Assembly (NCBI GenBank): GCA_023375785.1
Contig: SZWC01008609.1
Location: 49,831 to 113,830 of the forward strand
Reading direction: 5' to 3'
Length of the DNA stretch: 64,000 bases
From: Penium margaritaceum
Lineage: Eukaryota > Streptophyta > Zygnematophyceae > Desmidiales > Peniaceae
The position numbers and the translations under genes are program-made. The notes beneath the pieces were generated by a model, which worked only from the letters and a program-made list of their open reading frames with translations, did no database searches and had not been told where the DNA came from. This document shows, piece after piece, positions 1 to 13,184 of this stretch (the first letter of the stretch is position 1; the number at the start of each line of letters is the position of its first letter).

Positions 1-3000
1 AGGCACAGGTGCGAAGGCAATAGCGCAAACGAGCAGGCGCAAAGGCGCAGAAACAGAGGCGCAGGCAGGAAGGCGCTGCCATGAAGGTGCACGCGCAAAG
101 GCGCAGGTGCAAAGGCGCAGGCGCAAAGGCGCAAACGCGAAGGCGCAGGGACAAAGGAGCAGGCGCAAAGAAGCAAGCACAAAGGCTCAGGCGCGAAGGC
201 GCAGGCGTGAAGGCGCAGGCATGAAGGCGCAGGCGCAACGGCACATGCGCGAAGGCGCACGCAAAAAGGCGCAGGCACGAAGGTGCAGGTGCGAAGGTGC
301 AGTTGCAAAGGTGCAGGGACGAAGGGGCAGGCGTGAGGGCTCATGCACAAAGGCGCAGGCGCAAAGGCGCAGGCGCGAAGGCACAGGCGCGAAGGCGTAG
401 GCGCAAAGGTGCAGGCACAAAGGCGTAGGCGCAAAGACGCAGGCGCGAAGGCACAGGCGCGACGGCGCAGGCGCAAACGCGCAGGTGCGAAGGCACAGGC
501 ACAAAGGCATAATCGCAAAGGCACAGGCGCAAAGGTGCAGGCACGGAGGTACAGGCGCGAAGGCGCAGGGGTGAAGGCACAGGCGCAAAGGCGCAGGCAC
601 GAAGGCACAAGCAAGAAGGCGCAGGCACGAAGGCACAGGCGCAAAGGCGCAGGCGCAAAGGCGGAGGGGTGAAGGCGCGGGCGCAAAGGCGCAGGCACAA
701 AGGCACGGGCACAAAGGCGCAGGCATGAAGGCGCAGGTACGAAGGTGCAAGCGCGAAGGCGCAGGCGCAAAGGCGCTGGTGAAAACGCGCAGTCGTGAAG
801 GCGCAGGCGCGAAGGCGCAGGCACGAAGGCACAGGCGTGAAGGTGCATGCATGAAGGCGCAGGCATAAAGAAGCAGGCACGAAGGCGTAGGCGCAAAGGA
901 GCAGGCGTGAAGGCACATGCGCGAATGTGCATGCGCAAAGGCGCTGGCAAAACGGTGCAGACACGAAGGCGCAGGTGCGAAGGCGCAGTTGCGAAGGCGC
1001 AGGCACGAAGGCCCAGGCACGAAGGCGAATGCACAAAGGCGCAGGAGCAAAGGCGCAGGCGCAAAGGCACAGGCGCGAAGGCAGAGGCGCCAAGGCGCAG
1101 GCGGGAAGGTGCTGGCGCAAAGGTGTAGGCGCAAAGACGCAGGACGAAGGCGTAGGCGTTAAGGCAGAAACGCGAAGGCGCAGGTGCAAAGGTACAGGCG
1201 CAAAGGCGCAGGCATGAAGGAGCAGGCGCGAAGGCGCTGGCGCAAAGGTGCAGTCACAAAGGCATAGGCGCGAAGGCGCATGAATGAAGGCACAGGCACA
1301 AAGGCGTAGGGGTGAAGGCGTAGACGCGGAGGCGCAGGCGCAAAGGCCCAGGCACAAAGGCGCACAAAAAGGCGCAGGCGCGCAGGCGCAAAGGCGCATG
1401 CGCGAAGGCACATGCGCGAAGGCGCAGGCACGAAGGCGCAGGCGCAAAGGTGCAGGCTCGAAGGCACAGGCACGAAGGAGCAGGCGGAAAGGTACACGCG
1501 CAAAAGCCCAGGCGCAAAGACGCAAGCACAAAGGTACAGCATGAAGGTGCACGCACAAAGGCGCAGGCACAAAGGCGCAGGCGCAAAGGCGCAGGTGCAA
1601 AGGCGCAGGCGCGAAGACACAGGTACCAAGGCGAAGGCGCGAAGGCGCAGGTGCGAAGTCGCAGGCGCAAAGGCGCAGGCACAAAGGCGCAGGCGTGAAG
1701 GCGGAGGCATGAATGTACAGGGGCAAAGGCACAGGCGCAAAGGCGCAGGCGCAAAGGCGCAGGCTCAAATGCGCACACGCGAAGGAGCAGGCGCAAAGGT
1801 GCAGGCGCAAAGGTGCATGCATGAAGGCAAAGGCGCGAAGGCGCAGGCACGAAGGTGCAGGCGCAAAGGCTCAGGCGCGAAGGCACAGGTAGGAAGGCGC
1901 TGGCGCGAAGGCGCATGCAGGAAGGCGTAGGCGCGAAGGTGCAGGCGCGAAGGGACATGCGCGAAGGCACATGCGTGAAGGCGCAGGCACAAAGGCGCAG
2001 GCACGAAGGCGCAGGCACGAAGGCGCAGGCAGAACATTGCAGGCGCAAAAGCGCAGGCGCGAAGGCGCAGGCGTGAAGGCACAGGCGCAAAGGCGCAGGC
2101 GCGAAGCCGCAGGCGCAAAGGCACAGGGGCAAAGGCGCAGGCGCGAAGGCGTAGGCCTGAAGGCACAAGTGCAAAAGCGTGGGCACGAAGGCAGAGGCGC
2201 AAAGGTGAAGGCGTGAAGGCGCAGGCGCGAAGGCACAGGCGCGAAGGCGCAGGTACGAAGGCGCAGGCGCAAAGGCGCATGGGCGAAGGTGCAGGCGCAA
2301 AGGCGCAGGCGTAAAGGCGCAGGCGCGAAGGCACAGGCGCGAAGGCTCAGGCGGGAAGGCGCAGGCACGAAGGCGCAGGCGTGAAGGTGCAGGCATGAAG
2401 GCGCAGTTGCAAAGGCGCAAGCAGGAAGGCGCAAGCACGAAGGTAAAGGCGCGAAGGCGCAGACGCGAAGGCGTAGGCGCAAAGGCGCAGGCGCGAAGGC
2501 GCACGCGCAAAGGTGAAGGCGCGAAGGCGCATGCACGAAGGCACAGGCACGAAGGCGCAGGCACAAAGATGTAGGCACAAAGGCGCAGGCACGAAGGCGC
2601 AGGCACGAATGTGTAGGCACAAAGGCACAGGCACGAAGGCGTAGGTGCAAAGGCGCAGGCACAAAGGCGCAGGCGCAAAGGTGCAGGTGCGAAGGCGCAG
2701 GTGCAAAGGCACAGGCGCGAAGGTGTAGGGGTGAAGGCCCAGCCCAAAGGCGCAGGCGCGAAGGTACAGGAGGAAAGGGGAAGGCACACACACAGGCGCA
2801 AAGGCGCATGCGCGAAGGCGGAGGCGTGAAGGCGCAGGTGCGAAGGCACAGGCGCAAAGGAGCAAGCGCAAAGGTGCAGACGTGAAGGCGCAGGAACGAA
2901 GGCTCTGGCACGAAGGCGCAAGCGCGAAGGCGCATGTGCAAAGGCGCAGGCGCGAAGGCACAAGCGCGAAGGCGCAGGCGCAAAGGTGCAAGCACAAAGG

Positions 3001-6000
3001 TGCAGGCACGAAGGCGCAGGCACGAAGGCGCAAGAACAAAGGCGTAGGCGCGAAGGCGCAAGCACAAAGGCGCAGGCGCGAAGGCGCAGGCTCTAAGGCG
3101 CAGGCGCGAAGGCACAGGCGCAAAGGCGCAGGTGCAAAGGCACAGACAGGAAGGTGCAGGCGCGATGGCACAGGTGCGAAGGCACAGGCGCAAAGGCGGA
3201 GGCGTGAAGGCGCAGGCGCAAAGGTGCAGGCGCGAGGGCACATGCACAAAGGCACAGGCGCAAAGGCGCATGCAAAAAGGCGCAGACGAGAAGGCGCAGG
3301 TGCGAAAGAGTAGTTGCAAAGGCGCAGGCATGAAGGCACAGGAACAAAGGCACAGGCGCAAAGGTGCAGGTGCGAAGGCACAGGCGCGAAGGCGCAGGCG
3401 CGAAGGCACAGGCGTGAAGGTGCAAGTGCAAAGGCGTAGGCGCAAAGACGCAGGCGTGAAGGCGGAGGCGTGAAGGCGCAGGCGCGAAGGTGCAGGCGCA
3501 AAGGCGCAGGCACGAAGCCACAGGTGCAACGGCGCAGGCGCAAAGGCACACAAAAAGGGGCAGGCGCGAAGGCGTAGGCGCAGGTGCAAAGGCGCAGGTG
3601 CAAAGGCACAGGTGCAAATGCGCAGGCGCAAAGGCACAGGCGCAAAGGCGCACAAAAAGGCGCAGGCGCGAAGGCGTAGGTGCGAAGGCGCAGGCGCGAA
3701 TGCGTAGGGGCGAAGGCGCAGGCACGAAGGTGCAGACGCGAAGGCGCAGGCGCAAAGGTGCACGCGCGAAGGCGCAGGCAGAAAGGCGCAGGCACGAAGG
3801 CGCATGCGCAAATGTTCAGGCATGAAGGTGCATGCGTGAAGGCGCAGGCACAAAGGCGCAGGCGCGAAGTCGCAGGCACAAAGGTGCAGGCACAAAGGCG
3901 CAAGCGCGAAGGCGCAGGATCGAAGGCACAGGTGCAAAGGTGTAGGCGCAAAGGCGCAGGCGTGAAGGTGCAGGCGCAAAGGCGCAGGCGCGAAGGCACA
4001 GGCATGAAGGCGTAAGCGCGAAGGCGCAGGAGCAAAGGCGCAGGCACAAAGGCGCAAGCGCAAAGGTGCAGGCGCGAAGGCGCAGGCGCAAAGGTGCAGG
4101 CGCAAAGGCGCAGAAGCAAAGGCGCAGGTACTAAGGTGCAGGCGCGAAGGCGCAGGCGGGAAGGCACGGGCGCGAAGGTGCAGGCGCGAAGGCACATGCG
4201 TGAAGGCGCATGCGCGAATGCGCAGGCACAAAGGTCAGGCACGAAGGCGCAGGAACAAAGGTGCAGGCGCAAAGGCGTAGGCGGGAAGGCGCAGGCGCGA
4301 AGGCGCAAGCGCGAAGGCCCAGGCGCGAAGGCGCAGGTGCGAAGGCGCAGGAGGGCAGGCACAGATGAAGCCGCAGGCACAAAGGCGCAGGCGCGAAGGA
4401 GCATGCGCGAAGGCGCATGCGCGAAGGCCTAGGCGCAAAGGCGCTGGCATGAAGACGGATGTGTGAAGGCACAGGCGCAAAGGCGCACGCGCAACGGCAC
4501 AGACGAAAAGACGCAAGCACGAAGGCGCAGGCGGCAAGGCGCAGGCGCGAAGACGCAGGCACAAAAGCACATGCACAAAGACGCAGGCGCGGAGGCGGAG
4601 GCGCAAAGGCGCAGGGGTGAAGGCGCAGGCCCAAAGACGTAGGCGCAAAGGCACAGGCGCAAAGGCGCAAGCGCAAAGGCGCAGGCAAAGCCACAGGCAA
4701 GAAGGAGCAGGGGCCAAGGCGCAGGCGCGAAGGCACAAGCACGAAGGCGTAGACGCAAAGGTGTAGGCGCAAAGGTGCAGGCACAAAGGATTAGGCACGA
4801 TGGTGCTGGCGTGAAGGCGCAGGAACGAAGGCGTAGGAGCGAAGGTGTAGCACAAAGGCGCAGGCGCAAAGGCACAGGCGCAAAGGCGCAGGCGTGAAGG
4901 CGCAGGCGCGAAGGCACAGGGAAAAAGGCGCAGGCGCGAAGGCACAGGTGCAAAGACACAGATGTGAAGACGCAGGCGCGAAGGCGTACGCACATTGGCG
5001 CAGGAGGGAAGGGGCGGGTGCAAAGGCGCAGGTCCAAAGGCGCAAGCGTAAAGGCGCAGGCGCCAAGGCGCAGGCAGGAAGGTGCAGGCGCAAAGGCACA
5101 GGCACGAAGGAAAAGGAGCGAAGGTGCAGGCGCAAAGGCGCAGGCGCAAAGGCGCAGGCACAAAGGCGCAGGCACAAAGGCGCAGGCGTGAAGGCACAAT
5201 TGCAAAGGCACAAGTGCGAAGGCACAGGCACGAAGGCAAAGGCGCAAGTGTGCAGGCGCAAAGGCGCAGGCGCAAATGTGCAGGCGCAAAGGCACAGGGA
5301 CGAAGGCGCATGCGCGAAGGCGCAGGCGCAAAGGTGCAGGCGTGAAGGCGCATGCGCGATGGCTCAGGCCTGAAGGTGCAGGCGCGAAGGTGCAGCTGCA
5401 AAGGTGTAGGAACGAAGGCGCAAGCGCGAAGGCGCGAGCACAAAGGCATAGGCGCAAAGGCACAGGCGCGAAGGCGCAGGCGCGAAGGTGCAGGCGCAAA
5501 GGCGTAGGAGGGAAGGCGCCGGCACAAAGGCGCAGGCACGAGGCGCAGGCGCGAAGGCGCATGCGTGAAGGCGCATGTGCCAAGGCCCCCATGCAAAGGC
5601 GCACGCGCGAAGGCGAAGGCACAAAGGCGTAGGCGCAAAAACGCAGGCGCGAAGGCACCGGCGTGAAAGCGCAAGCGCGAAGGCGCAGGAGCACAGGTGC
5701 ACGCGCGAAGGCGTGGGCGTGAAGGCACATGTGCGAAGGCGTAAGCGCAAAGGCACAGGCACAAAGGCGGATAAGCAAAGGCGCAGGAGCAAATGCGCAG
5801 GCGCGAAGGCGCAGGGGCAAAGGTGTACGTGCGAAGGCGTGGGCGTGAAGGAGCATGTGGGAAGGCGTAGGCGCAAAGGCGCAGGCGCAAAGGCGCAGGC
5901 GCAAAGGCGCAGGCGTGAAGGCGCAGGCGCAAAGGTGCAGGTGCGAAGGCGCAGACACAAAGGCGCAGGCGCGAAGGCACAGGCGCAAAGGTGCAGGCAC

Positions 6001-6177
6001 AAAAGCGCAAGCGAAAAAGCACAGGCGCGAAGGTGCAAGCGCAAAGGCGCACGCAGGAAGGCGCAAGCGCAAAGGTGCAGGCGGGAAGGCGCAAGCGCCT
6101 AGGCACAGGCGCAAAGGCGCAGGCGTGAAGGCGCAGGCGCAAAGGCACAGGCATGAAAGCGAAGGCGCAAGGCGCAG

Positions 6178-8770
6178 GCGCCAATTCGCAGGCGCAAAGG
6201 CGCAGACGCAAAGGTGCAGGTGCGAAGGCGCAGGCACGAAGGCGAAGGCGCAAAGGCAAATGAGTTAAGGCGCAGGTGCAAAAGTGCAGGGCACAAATGC
6301 GCAGGCGCGAAGGCGCAAGCGCGAAGACGCAGGTGCTAAGGCGCTGACACAAAGGCGCAGGCACAAAGGCACAGGCACAAAGGTGCAGGTGCAAAGGTGC
6401 AGACGTGAAGGGGCAGGCTCAAAGGCGCAGGCGCGAAAGCGCAGGCACAAAGGCGCAGGTACGTAGGCACAGGCACAAAGGCACAGGCGCAAAGGTGCAG
6501 GCGCAAAGGCGCAGGCGGGAAGGCGTAGGCGCAATGGCGCAGGCGCAAAGGCACATGAACAAAGGCGCAAGCGCGAGGGTGCAAGCGCGAACGTGCAGGC
6601 GCAAAGGCGCAGATGCAAAGGCACTGGCGCAAAGGCGCAAGCGTGAAGGCGCAGGCGCAAAGGCGCGGGCGCAAAGGCGCAGGCGCAAAGGTGGCTCTAA
6701 GGCGCAGGCGCAAAGGCGCTGGCATGAAGGCGAAGGCGTGAAGGCGCATGCGCGAAGGTGCAGGCAATAAGGCGAAGGTACGAAGGCGCATACGCAAAGG
6801 GATAGGTGTGAAGGTGCAGGCACAGAGGCGCAGGCACAGAGGTGAAGGCACAAAGGCGCAGGCACGAAGGTGCAGGCGCGATTGCAAAGGCGTGAAGGCG
6901 CAGGCGCAAAGGCACAGGCGCAAAGGCGCAGGCGCAAAGGCACAGGCGCGAAGGCGCAGGAGCGAGGGCACTTGCACGAAGGCGCAGCCAGGAAGGCGCA
7001 GGTGCAGAGGTGCACGAAAAGGCGCAGGCGCGAAGGCGCAGGCACGAAGGCACAGGCACGAAGGCGCAGGTGTAAAGGCGCAGGCACAAAGGCACAGGCA
7101 TGAAGGCGCACATACGAAGGTGCAGGCGCAAAGGCGCAGGCGTGAAGGCGCAGGCGCGAAGGCACAGGCGCGAAGGCACATGTGTGAAGGCGCATGCGTG
7201 AAGGCGCAGGCTCAAAGGCCAGGCACGAAGGCGCAGGTGCAAAGGCACAGGCGCAAAAGCGCAGGCACGAAGCCATAAACGCAAAAACGCAGGCGCGAAG
7301 ACACAAACGCGAAGGCGAAGGCATGAAGGCGCAGGCACAAAGGCGCAGGCAGGAAGGTGCAGGCACAAAGGCGCAGGCGTAAAAGCGCAAGAGCAAAGGT
7401 TCGGGCACGAAGGCGCAGACGCCAAAGCGCAGGCACAAAGGCGCAGGCGCAAAGGTGCAGGAGAGAAGGCACAGGTGCCAAGGTGCAGGCGCAAAGCCGC
7501 AGACGCAAAGGCGCAGGCGCGACAGCGCAGGTGCAGAGGCGCTGGCGCAAAGGCACAGGTGCGAAGGTGCAAGCGCGAAGGCCCAGGCGCGAACGCATTG
7601 GTGCGAAGGCGCTTAAGCAAAGGCAAAGGCGCAGGAGCGAAGGCGCATGCGCGAAGGCGCAGGCACAAAGGTGCACGCACAAAGGTGCGGGCGTAAAGGC
7701 GCGTGTGCAAAGGCGTAGGCGCAAAGGCGCAGGTGCGAAGGCGGAGGCGCGAAGGCGGAGGCGCGAAGGCACAGGCTTAAAGGCGCCTGCGCGAAGGCGC
7801 AGGCGCAAAGGTGCAGGCGCGAAGGCGCAGGCGCAAAGGCGCAAGCAAAAACGCACAGGCTCGAAGGAGCACACAGGAAGGGGCGAGCGCAAAGGTGCAG
7901 GCGGGAAGGCGCAGGCGCGAAGGCACAGGCGTGAAGGCGCAGGCGCAAAGGCGCATGCGTAAAGGCGCAGGCGTGAAGGCACAGGCGGAAAGGCACAGGC
8001 ACGAAGGCGCAGGCGCAAGGCGTAGGCGTCAATTCGCAGGCGCAAAGGCGCAGGCGCAAAGGTGCAGGTGCGAAGGCGCAGGCACAAATGCAAAGGCACA
8101 AAGGCAAATGAGTTAAGGCGCAGGTGCAAAAGTGCACGGCGCAAAGGCGCAGGCACGAAGGCACAGGCACAAAGGCGTAGGCGCAAAGGTGCAGACGTGA
8201 AGGGGCAGGTGCGAAGGCGCTGGCGCGAAAGCGCAGGCACAAAGGCGCAGCTACGTAGGCACAGGCACAAAGGCACAGGCACAAAGGTGCAGGCGCAAAG
8301 GCGCAGGCAAGACGGCGTAGGTGCGATGGCGCAGGCGCAAAGGCACAGGAACAAAGGCGCAAGCACGAGGGCGCAAGCTCGAAGGTGCAGGCGCAAAGGC
8401 GCAGGTGCAAAGGCACTGGTGCAAAGGCGCAAGCGTGAAGGCGCAGGCGCGAAGGCGCAAGCACGAAGGCGGCTCGAAGGTGGAGGCGTGAAGGCGTAGG
8501 CGCGAAGGCACAGGCATGAAGGCGAAGGTGCAGAGGCGCATGCGCGAAGATGCAGGCAAGAAGGCGAAGGCACAAAGACGCATGTGCAAAGGGACAGGCG
8601 TAAAGGCGCAGGCGCAGAGGCGAAGGCGCAAAGGCGCAAGCCCGAAGGCGCAGGCGCGAAGGCGCAGGCGCCCTTGCAAAGGCGCGAAGGCATAGGCGCG
8701 AAGGCACAGGCGTGAAAGCGTAGGCGCAAAGGCGTAGGCACGAAGGCGCAGGCACGAAGGCGCAGGCGCG
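6178..8770. repeat. Higher-order duplication inside the 14-bp array
   Basis: Rare variant words recur in the same order about 1.85 kb apart. An AATTCGCAGG unit lies at about 6,183 and again at about 8,033. AAATGAGTTAAGG follows at about 6,258 and about 8,106, and a GGCTCTAAGG/GGCTCGAAGG unit at about 6,693 and about 8,471. The shrinking offset between marker pairs shows small unit gains and losses after the duplication. This is a segmental copy made by unequal exchange within the satellite. Confidence 0.75.
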
Positions 8771-11660
8771 AAGGTGCAGGCGTGAAGGCACAGGCGCTAA
8801 GGCGCAGAAGCAAAGGCGCAGCGTGAAGGTGCATGCGCGAAGGCGCAGGCACAAAGGTGCACGCACGAAGGCGCTGGTGCGAAGGCGCAGGCGCAAAGGT
8901 GCAGGTATGAAGGCGCAGGCGTGAAGGCGCAGGCAGAAAGGTGAAGATGCAAAGGCGCAGGTGTGGAGGCACAGGCGCGAAGGGGTAGGCGTGAAGGCCC
9001 AGGCGTAAAGACGCAGGCGCGAAGGCATAGGCGTGAAGGCGCAGGCGCGAAGGCGCAGGCACGAAGGCGCAGGCGCGAAGGCGCAGGCGTGACGGCGCAG
9101 GCGTGAAGGTGCAGGCGCAAAGGCGCAGGCACAAAGGCCCAAGCGTGAAGGCACATGCGCGAAGGTGCATGCGCAATGGCACATGCATAAAGACGCAGGC
9201 ACGAAGGGGCAGGCCCGAAGATGCAGGCACAAAGGCAAAGGCGCAAAGGCGCATGCGCGAAGGCACAGACACGAAGGCAAAGGTGCGAAGGCGCATGCAC
9301 GAGGGCACATGCACGAAGGCACAGGCGCGAAGGCACAGACGCAAAGGCGCAGGTGCGAAGGCGCAGACGCGAAGGTGCAGGCGTGAAGGCGCAGGCGCGA
9401 AGGCGCAGGCGTGAAGGCGCAGGCACGAAGGCGCAGGCACAAAGGCGCAGGTGCAAAGGCGTAGGCGCGAAGGCACAGGCACGAAGGCACAGGCACGAAG
9501 GCGCAGGTGCAAAGGCGTAGGTGCAAAGAAGTAGGCGCGAAGCGGCAGGCGCATAGGCGCAGGAGTGAAGGCGCAGGCGCAAAGGTGCAGGCACAGAGGC
9601 ACAGGTGCAAAGGCGCAGGAGTGAGGGCACAGGCACGAAGGTGCAGGGGCGAAAGCGCAGGCGCAAAGGCGCAGCCGCGAAGGCGGAGGCGCAGAGGCGC
9701 ACGAAAAGGCGCAGGCGCAAAAGTGCAGGCACTAAGGCACAGGCGCAAAGGCACAGGTGCAAAGGCACAGGCGCAAAGGCGCAGGCACAAAGGTGAAGGC
9801 ACGAAGGCGCAGGCACAAAGGCGCAGGCGTGTAGGCGCAAGCGCAAAGGCACAGGCACGAAGGCACATGCACGAAGGCGCATGCGCAAAGGCGCAGGCTC
9901 AAAGGCCAGGCACGAAGGCGCAGGCGCAAAGGCGCAGGCGCGAAAGCGCAGGCGCGAAGGCGCAGGCGCGAAGACGAAGGCGTGAAGGCGCAGGCACAAA
10001 GGCGCAGGCGCGAAGGTGCAGGCGCGAAGGCGCAGCCGCCAACGCGTAGGCATGAAGGTGCATGCGCAAAGGTGTAGGCGGGAAGGCGCAGGCGCCAAGG
10101 TGCAGGCGCAAAGCCGCAGGTGGAAAGGCGCAGGCGCGAAGGCGCAGGCGCGAAGTCACAGGCGTGAAGGCGCAGGCGCGAACGCGCAGGCGCGAAGGCG
10201 CAGGAGTGAAGGCGCAGGAGCAAAGGCGCAGGCGCGAAGGTGCATGTGCGAAGGCGCAGGCGCAAATGCACACACGCGAAGGCACAGGCGTGCAGGCGCA
10301 TGTGCGATGGCGTAGGCGGAAAGACACAGGCGCGAAGGCGCAAGCACAAAGGCGCAACCACAAAGGCGCAGGCACGAAGGCGCAGGCATGAAGGCGCAGG
10401 CGTGAAGGCGCAAGCGCGAAGGCACATGCGCGAAGGCGCATGCGCAGAGGCACAGGCACAAAGGCGCAGGCACGAAGGTGCAGGAATAAATGCGCAGGCA
10501 CAATGGCGCAGACACGAGGGCGCAGGCACAAATGCTCACGTGCAAAGGCACAGGCGCGAAGGCGCAGGCGCAAAGGCGCACGCGCGAAGGTGCAGGTGCC
10601 AAGGTGCAGGCGCAAAGGCGCAGGCGTGAAGGCGCAGGTGCAAAGGCATAGGCATGAAGGCAAAAGCGTGAAGGCACAGGAGTGAGGGCGCAGGTGCAAA
10701 AGGCAGGGGTAAAGGTGCAGGCGAAAAGGCGCACGCGTGAAGGCGCATGCGCAAAGGCGCAGGCACGAAGGCACAGGCGTGAAGGCGTAGGCGCAAAGGT
10801 GCAGACGCGAAGGCGCAAGCGCGAAGGCGCTGGCGCAAAGGCGCAGGGACAAAGGCGCAAGAGCAAAGGTGCAGGAGCAATGGTGCAGGCACGAAGGCGC
10901 ATGCGCGAAGGCGCAGGCATGAAAGCGCATGAACGACGGTGCAGGCGCGAAGGTGCACGTGCAAAGGCACAGGCGCGAAGGCGCAGGCACGAAGGCACTG
11001 GCGCAAAGGCGCAGGCACGAAGGCGCAGGCTGGAAGTCGCAGGTGCAAAGTTGCAGATGCAAAGGCGCAGGGGCGAAGGCGCTGGTGCAAAGATGCATGC
11101 ATGAAAACGCAGGCGTAAACGCGCAGGCGCAAAGACGCAGGCACAAAGGCGCAGGTGCAAAGGCGCAGGCAGGAAGGCGCAGGCGCGAAGGCACAGGCAC
11201 GAAGGCGCAGGTGTGAAGGCGCAGGCGCGAATGTGCAGGCACGAAGGCATAGGCACGAAGGCGCAGGCACAAAGGCACAGGCGCAAAGGCGTAGGTGCAA
11301 AGAAGCAGGTGCGAAGCCGCAGGCGCGAGGGCGCAGGAGCAAAGGCGCAGGCGCAAAGGCGCAGGCGCAAAGGCAAAGGCGCAGGCGCAAAGGCACAAGC
11401 GCAAAGGCGCAGGAGCAAGGGGACAGGCACTAAGGTGCAGGGGCAAAGGCGCAGGCGCAAAGGCGCAGCCGCAAAGGCGCAGGCGCAGAGGCGCACGAAA
11501 AGGCGCAGGCGCAAAGGGGCAGGCACAAAGGCGCAGGCACGAAGGCGCAGGCACGAAGGCGCAGGTGTGAAGGCGCAGGCGCGAAGGCACAGGCACGAAG
11601 GCACATGCGCGAAGGCGCATGCGTGAAGGCACAGGCTCAAAGGCCAGGCACAAAGGCGCA
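7005..11660. repeat. Three-copy higher-order block in the 14-bp array
   Basis: The variant CACGAAAAGGCGC occurs at about 7,012, 9,690 and 11,496. Each is followed 140-200 bp later by the off-phase variant GGCTCAAAGGCCAGGCAC, at about 7,209, 9,896 and 11,634. The pairing of two rare variants three times marks copies of one larger block, with spacings of roughly 2.7 and 1.7 kb. Confidence 0.7.
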
Positions 11661-12960
11661 GGCGCGAAGGTGCAGGCGCGAAAGCGCAGGCGCGAAGGCG
11701 CAGGCGCAAAGGCAAAGGCGTGAAGGCACAGGCACAAAGGCGCAGGTGCGAAGGTGCAGGCACGAAGGCAAAGCCACCAAGGCGTAGGTACAAAGGCGCA
11801 GGCGCAAAGGTGCAGGCGGGAAGGCGCAGGCGCCGAGGTGCAGGCGCAAAGCCGCAGGCGCAAAGGCGCAAGCGTGAAGGTGCAGGTGCGAAGGCGCAGG
11901 TGCGAAGGCGCAGGCGTGAAGGCGCAGGAGTGACGACACAGGAACGAAGGGGCAGGCGCGAAGGCGCAGGCGCAAAGGCGCAGTCGCAAAGGCACACGCA
12001 CAAAGGCACAGGCGTGAAGGTGCATGTGCAAAGGCATAGGCGCAAAGGCGCAGGGGCAAAGGTGCAGGCGCGAAGGCGCAGGCGCGAAGGCACAGGCGCG
12101 AAGGTGCAGCTGCGAAGGCGCAGGCACGAAGGCGCAGGCCCGAAGGCGCAGGCGTGATGGGGCAGGCGTGAAGGCGCAGGCACGAAGGCACTTGCGCGAA
12201 GGCGCATGCGCAAAGGCGCAGGCAGGAAGGCGCAAGCACGAAGGCGTAGGAACGAATGCACAAGCACGAAGGTGCATGCATAAAGGCGCAGGCACAAAGG
12301 CGAACGTGCAAAGGCACAGGCACGAAGGCGCAGGCGCAAAGGCGCAGGCGCCAAGATGCAGGCGCAAAGGCGCAGGCGCAAAGGCGCAGGCGTGAAGGCG
12401 TAGGCATGAAGGCGAAAGCGCGAAGGCACAGGAGTGAAGGCGCAGGTGCAAAGGCGCAGGGGTAAAGGCTCAGGTGCAAAGGCACAGGCGCGAAGGCGTA
12501 GGCGCGAAGGCGCAGGCGCGAAGGCGCAAGTGCAAAGGCGCAGGCGCGAAGGTGCAGGTGCAAAGGCACAGGCGCAAGTGCAAAGGCGCAGGCGCAAAGG
12601 CGCAGGCATGAAGGCGCAGGAGCCAAGGCACAGGCACAAAGGCACAAGCACAAAGGTGCAGACGCGAAGGCACAGGCGCGAAGGCGCTGGCGCAAAGGCA
12701 CAGGCGCAAATGCGCAGGCGCGAAGGCGCAGGTGCGAAGGCGCAGGAGCGAAGGCGCATGCGCTAAGGCGTACGCACGCATCCACACGTGCAAAGGCGCA
12801 CGCACGAAGGCGCATGCGTGATGGTGCAGGCGCAAAGGCGCAGGCGCAAAGGCACAGGCGCGAAGGCACAGGCACAAAGGCACTGGCGCGAAGGCACAGG
12901 CAAGAAGGCGCAGGCTGGAAGACGCAGGTGCAAAGGTTCAGGTGCAAAGGCGCAAAGGCG

Positions 12961-13184
12961 CAGGGGCGAAGGCGCTGGTGCAAAGGCGCAGGCGTGAAGG
13001 TGCACGCGCAAAGGTGCAGGCGCGAAGACGCAGGTGCGAAGGCGCAGGTGCAAAGGCGCAGGCGCAAAGGCGCAGGGGCGAAGGCGCTGGTGCAAAGGCG
13101 CAGGCGTGAAGGTGCACGCGCAAAGGTGCAGGCGCGAAGACGCAGGTGCGAAGGCGCAGGTGCAAAGGCGCAGGCGTGAAGGCG
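12961..13184. repeat. Very recent 112-bp tandem duplication (8 units)
   Basis: The segment at 12,961-13,072 is repeated at 13,073-13,184. The offset is exactly 8 x 14 bp. About the first 100 bases are identical by eye, whereas adjacent single units normally differ at several sites. This is a fresh unequal-exchange or slippage event. Confidence 0.88.
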
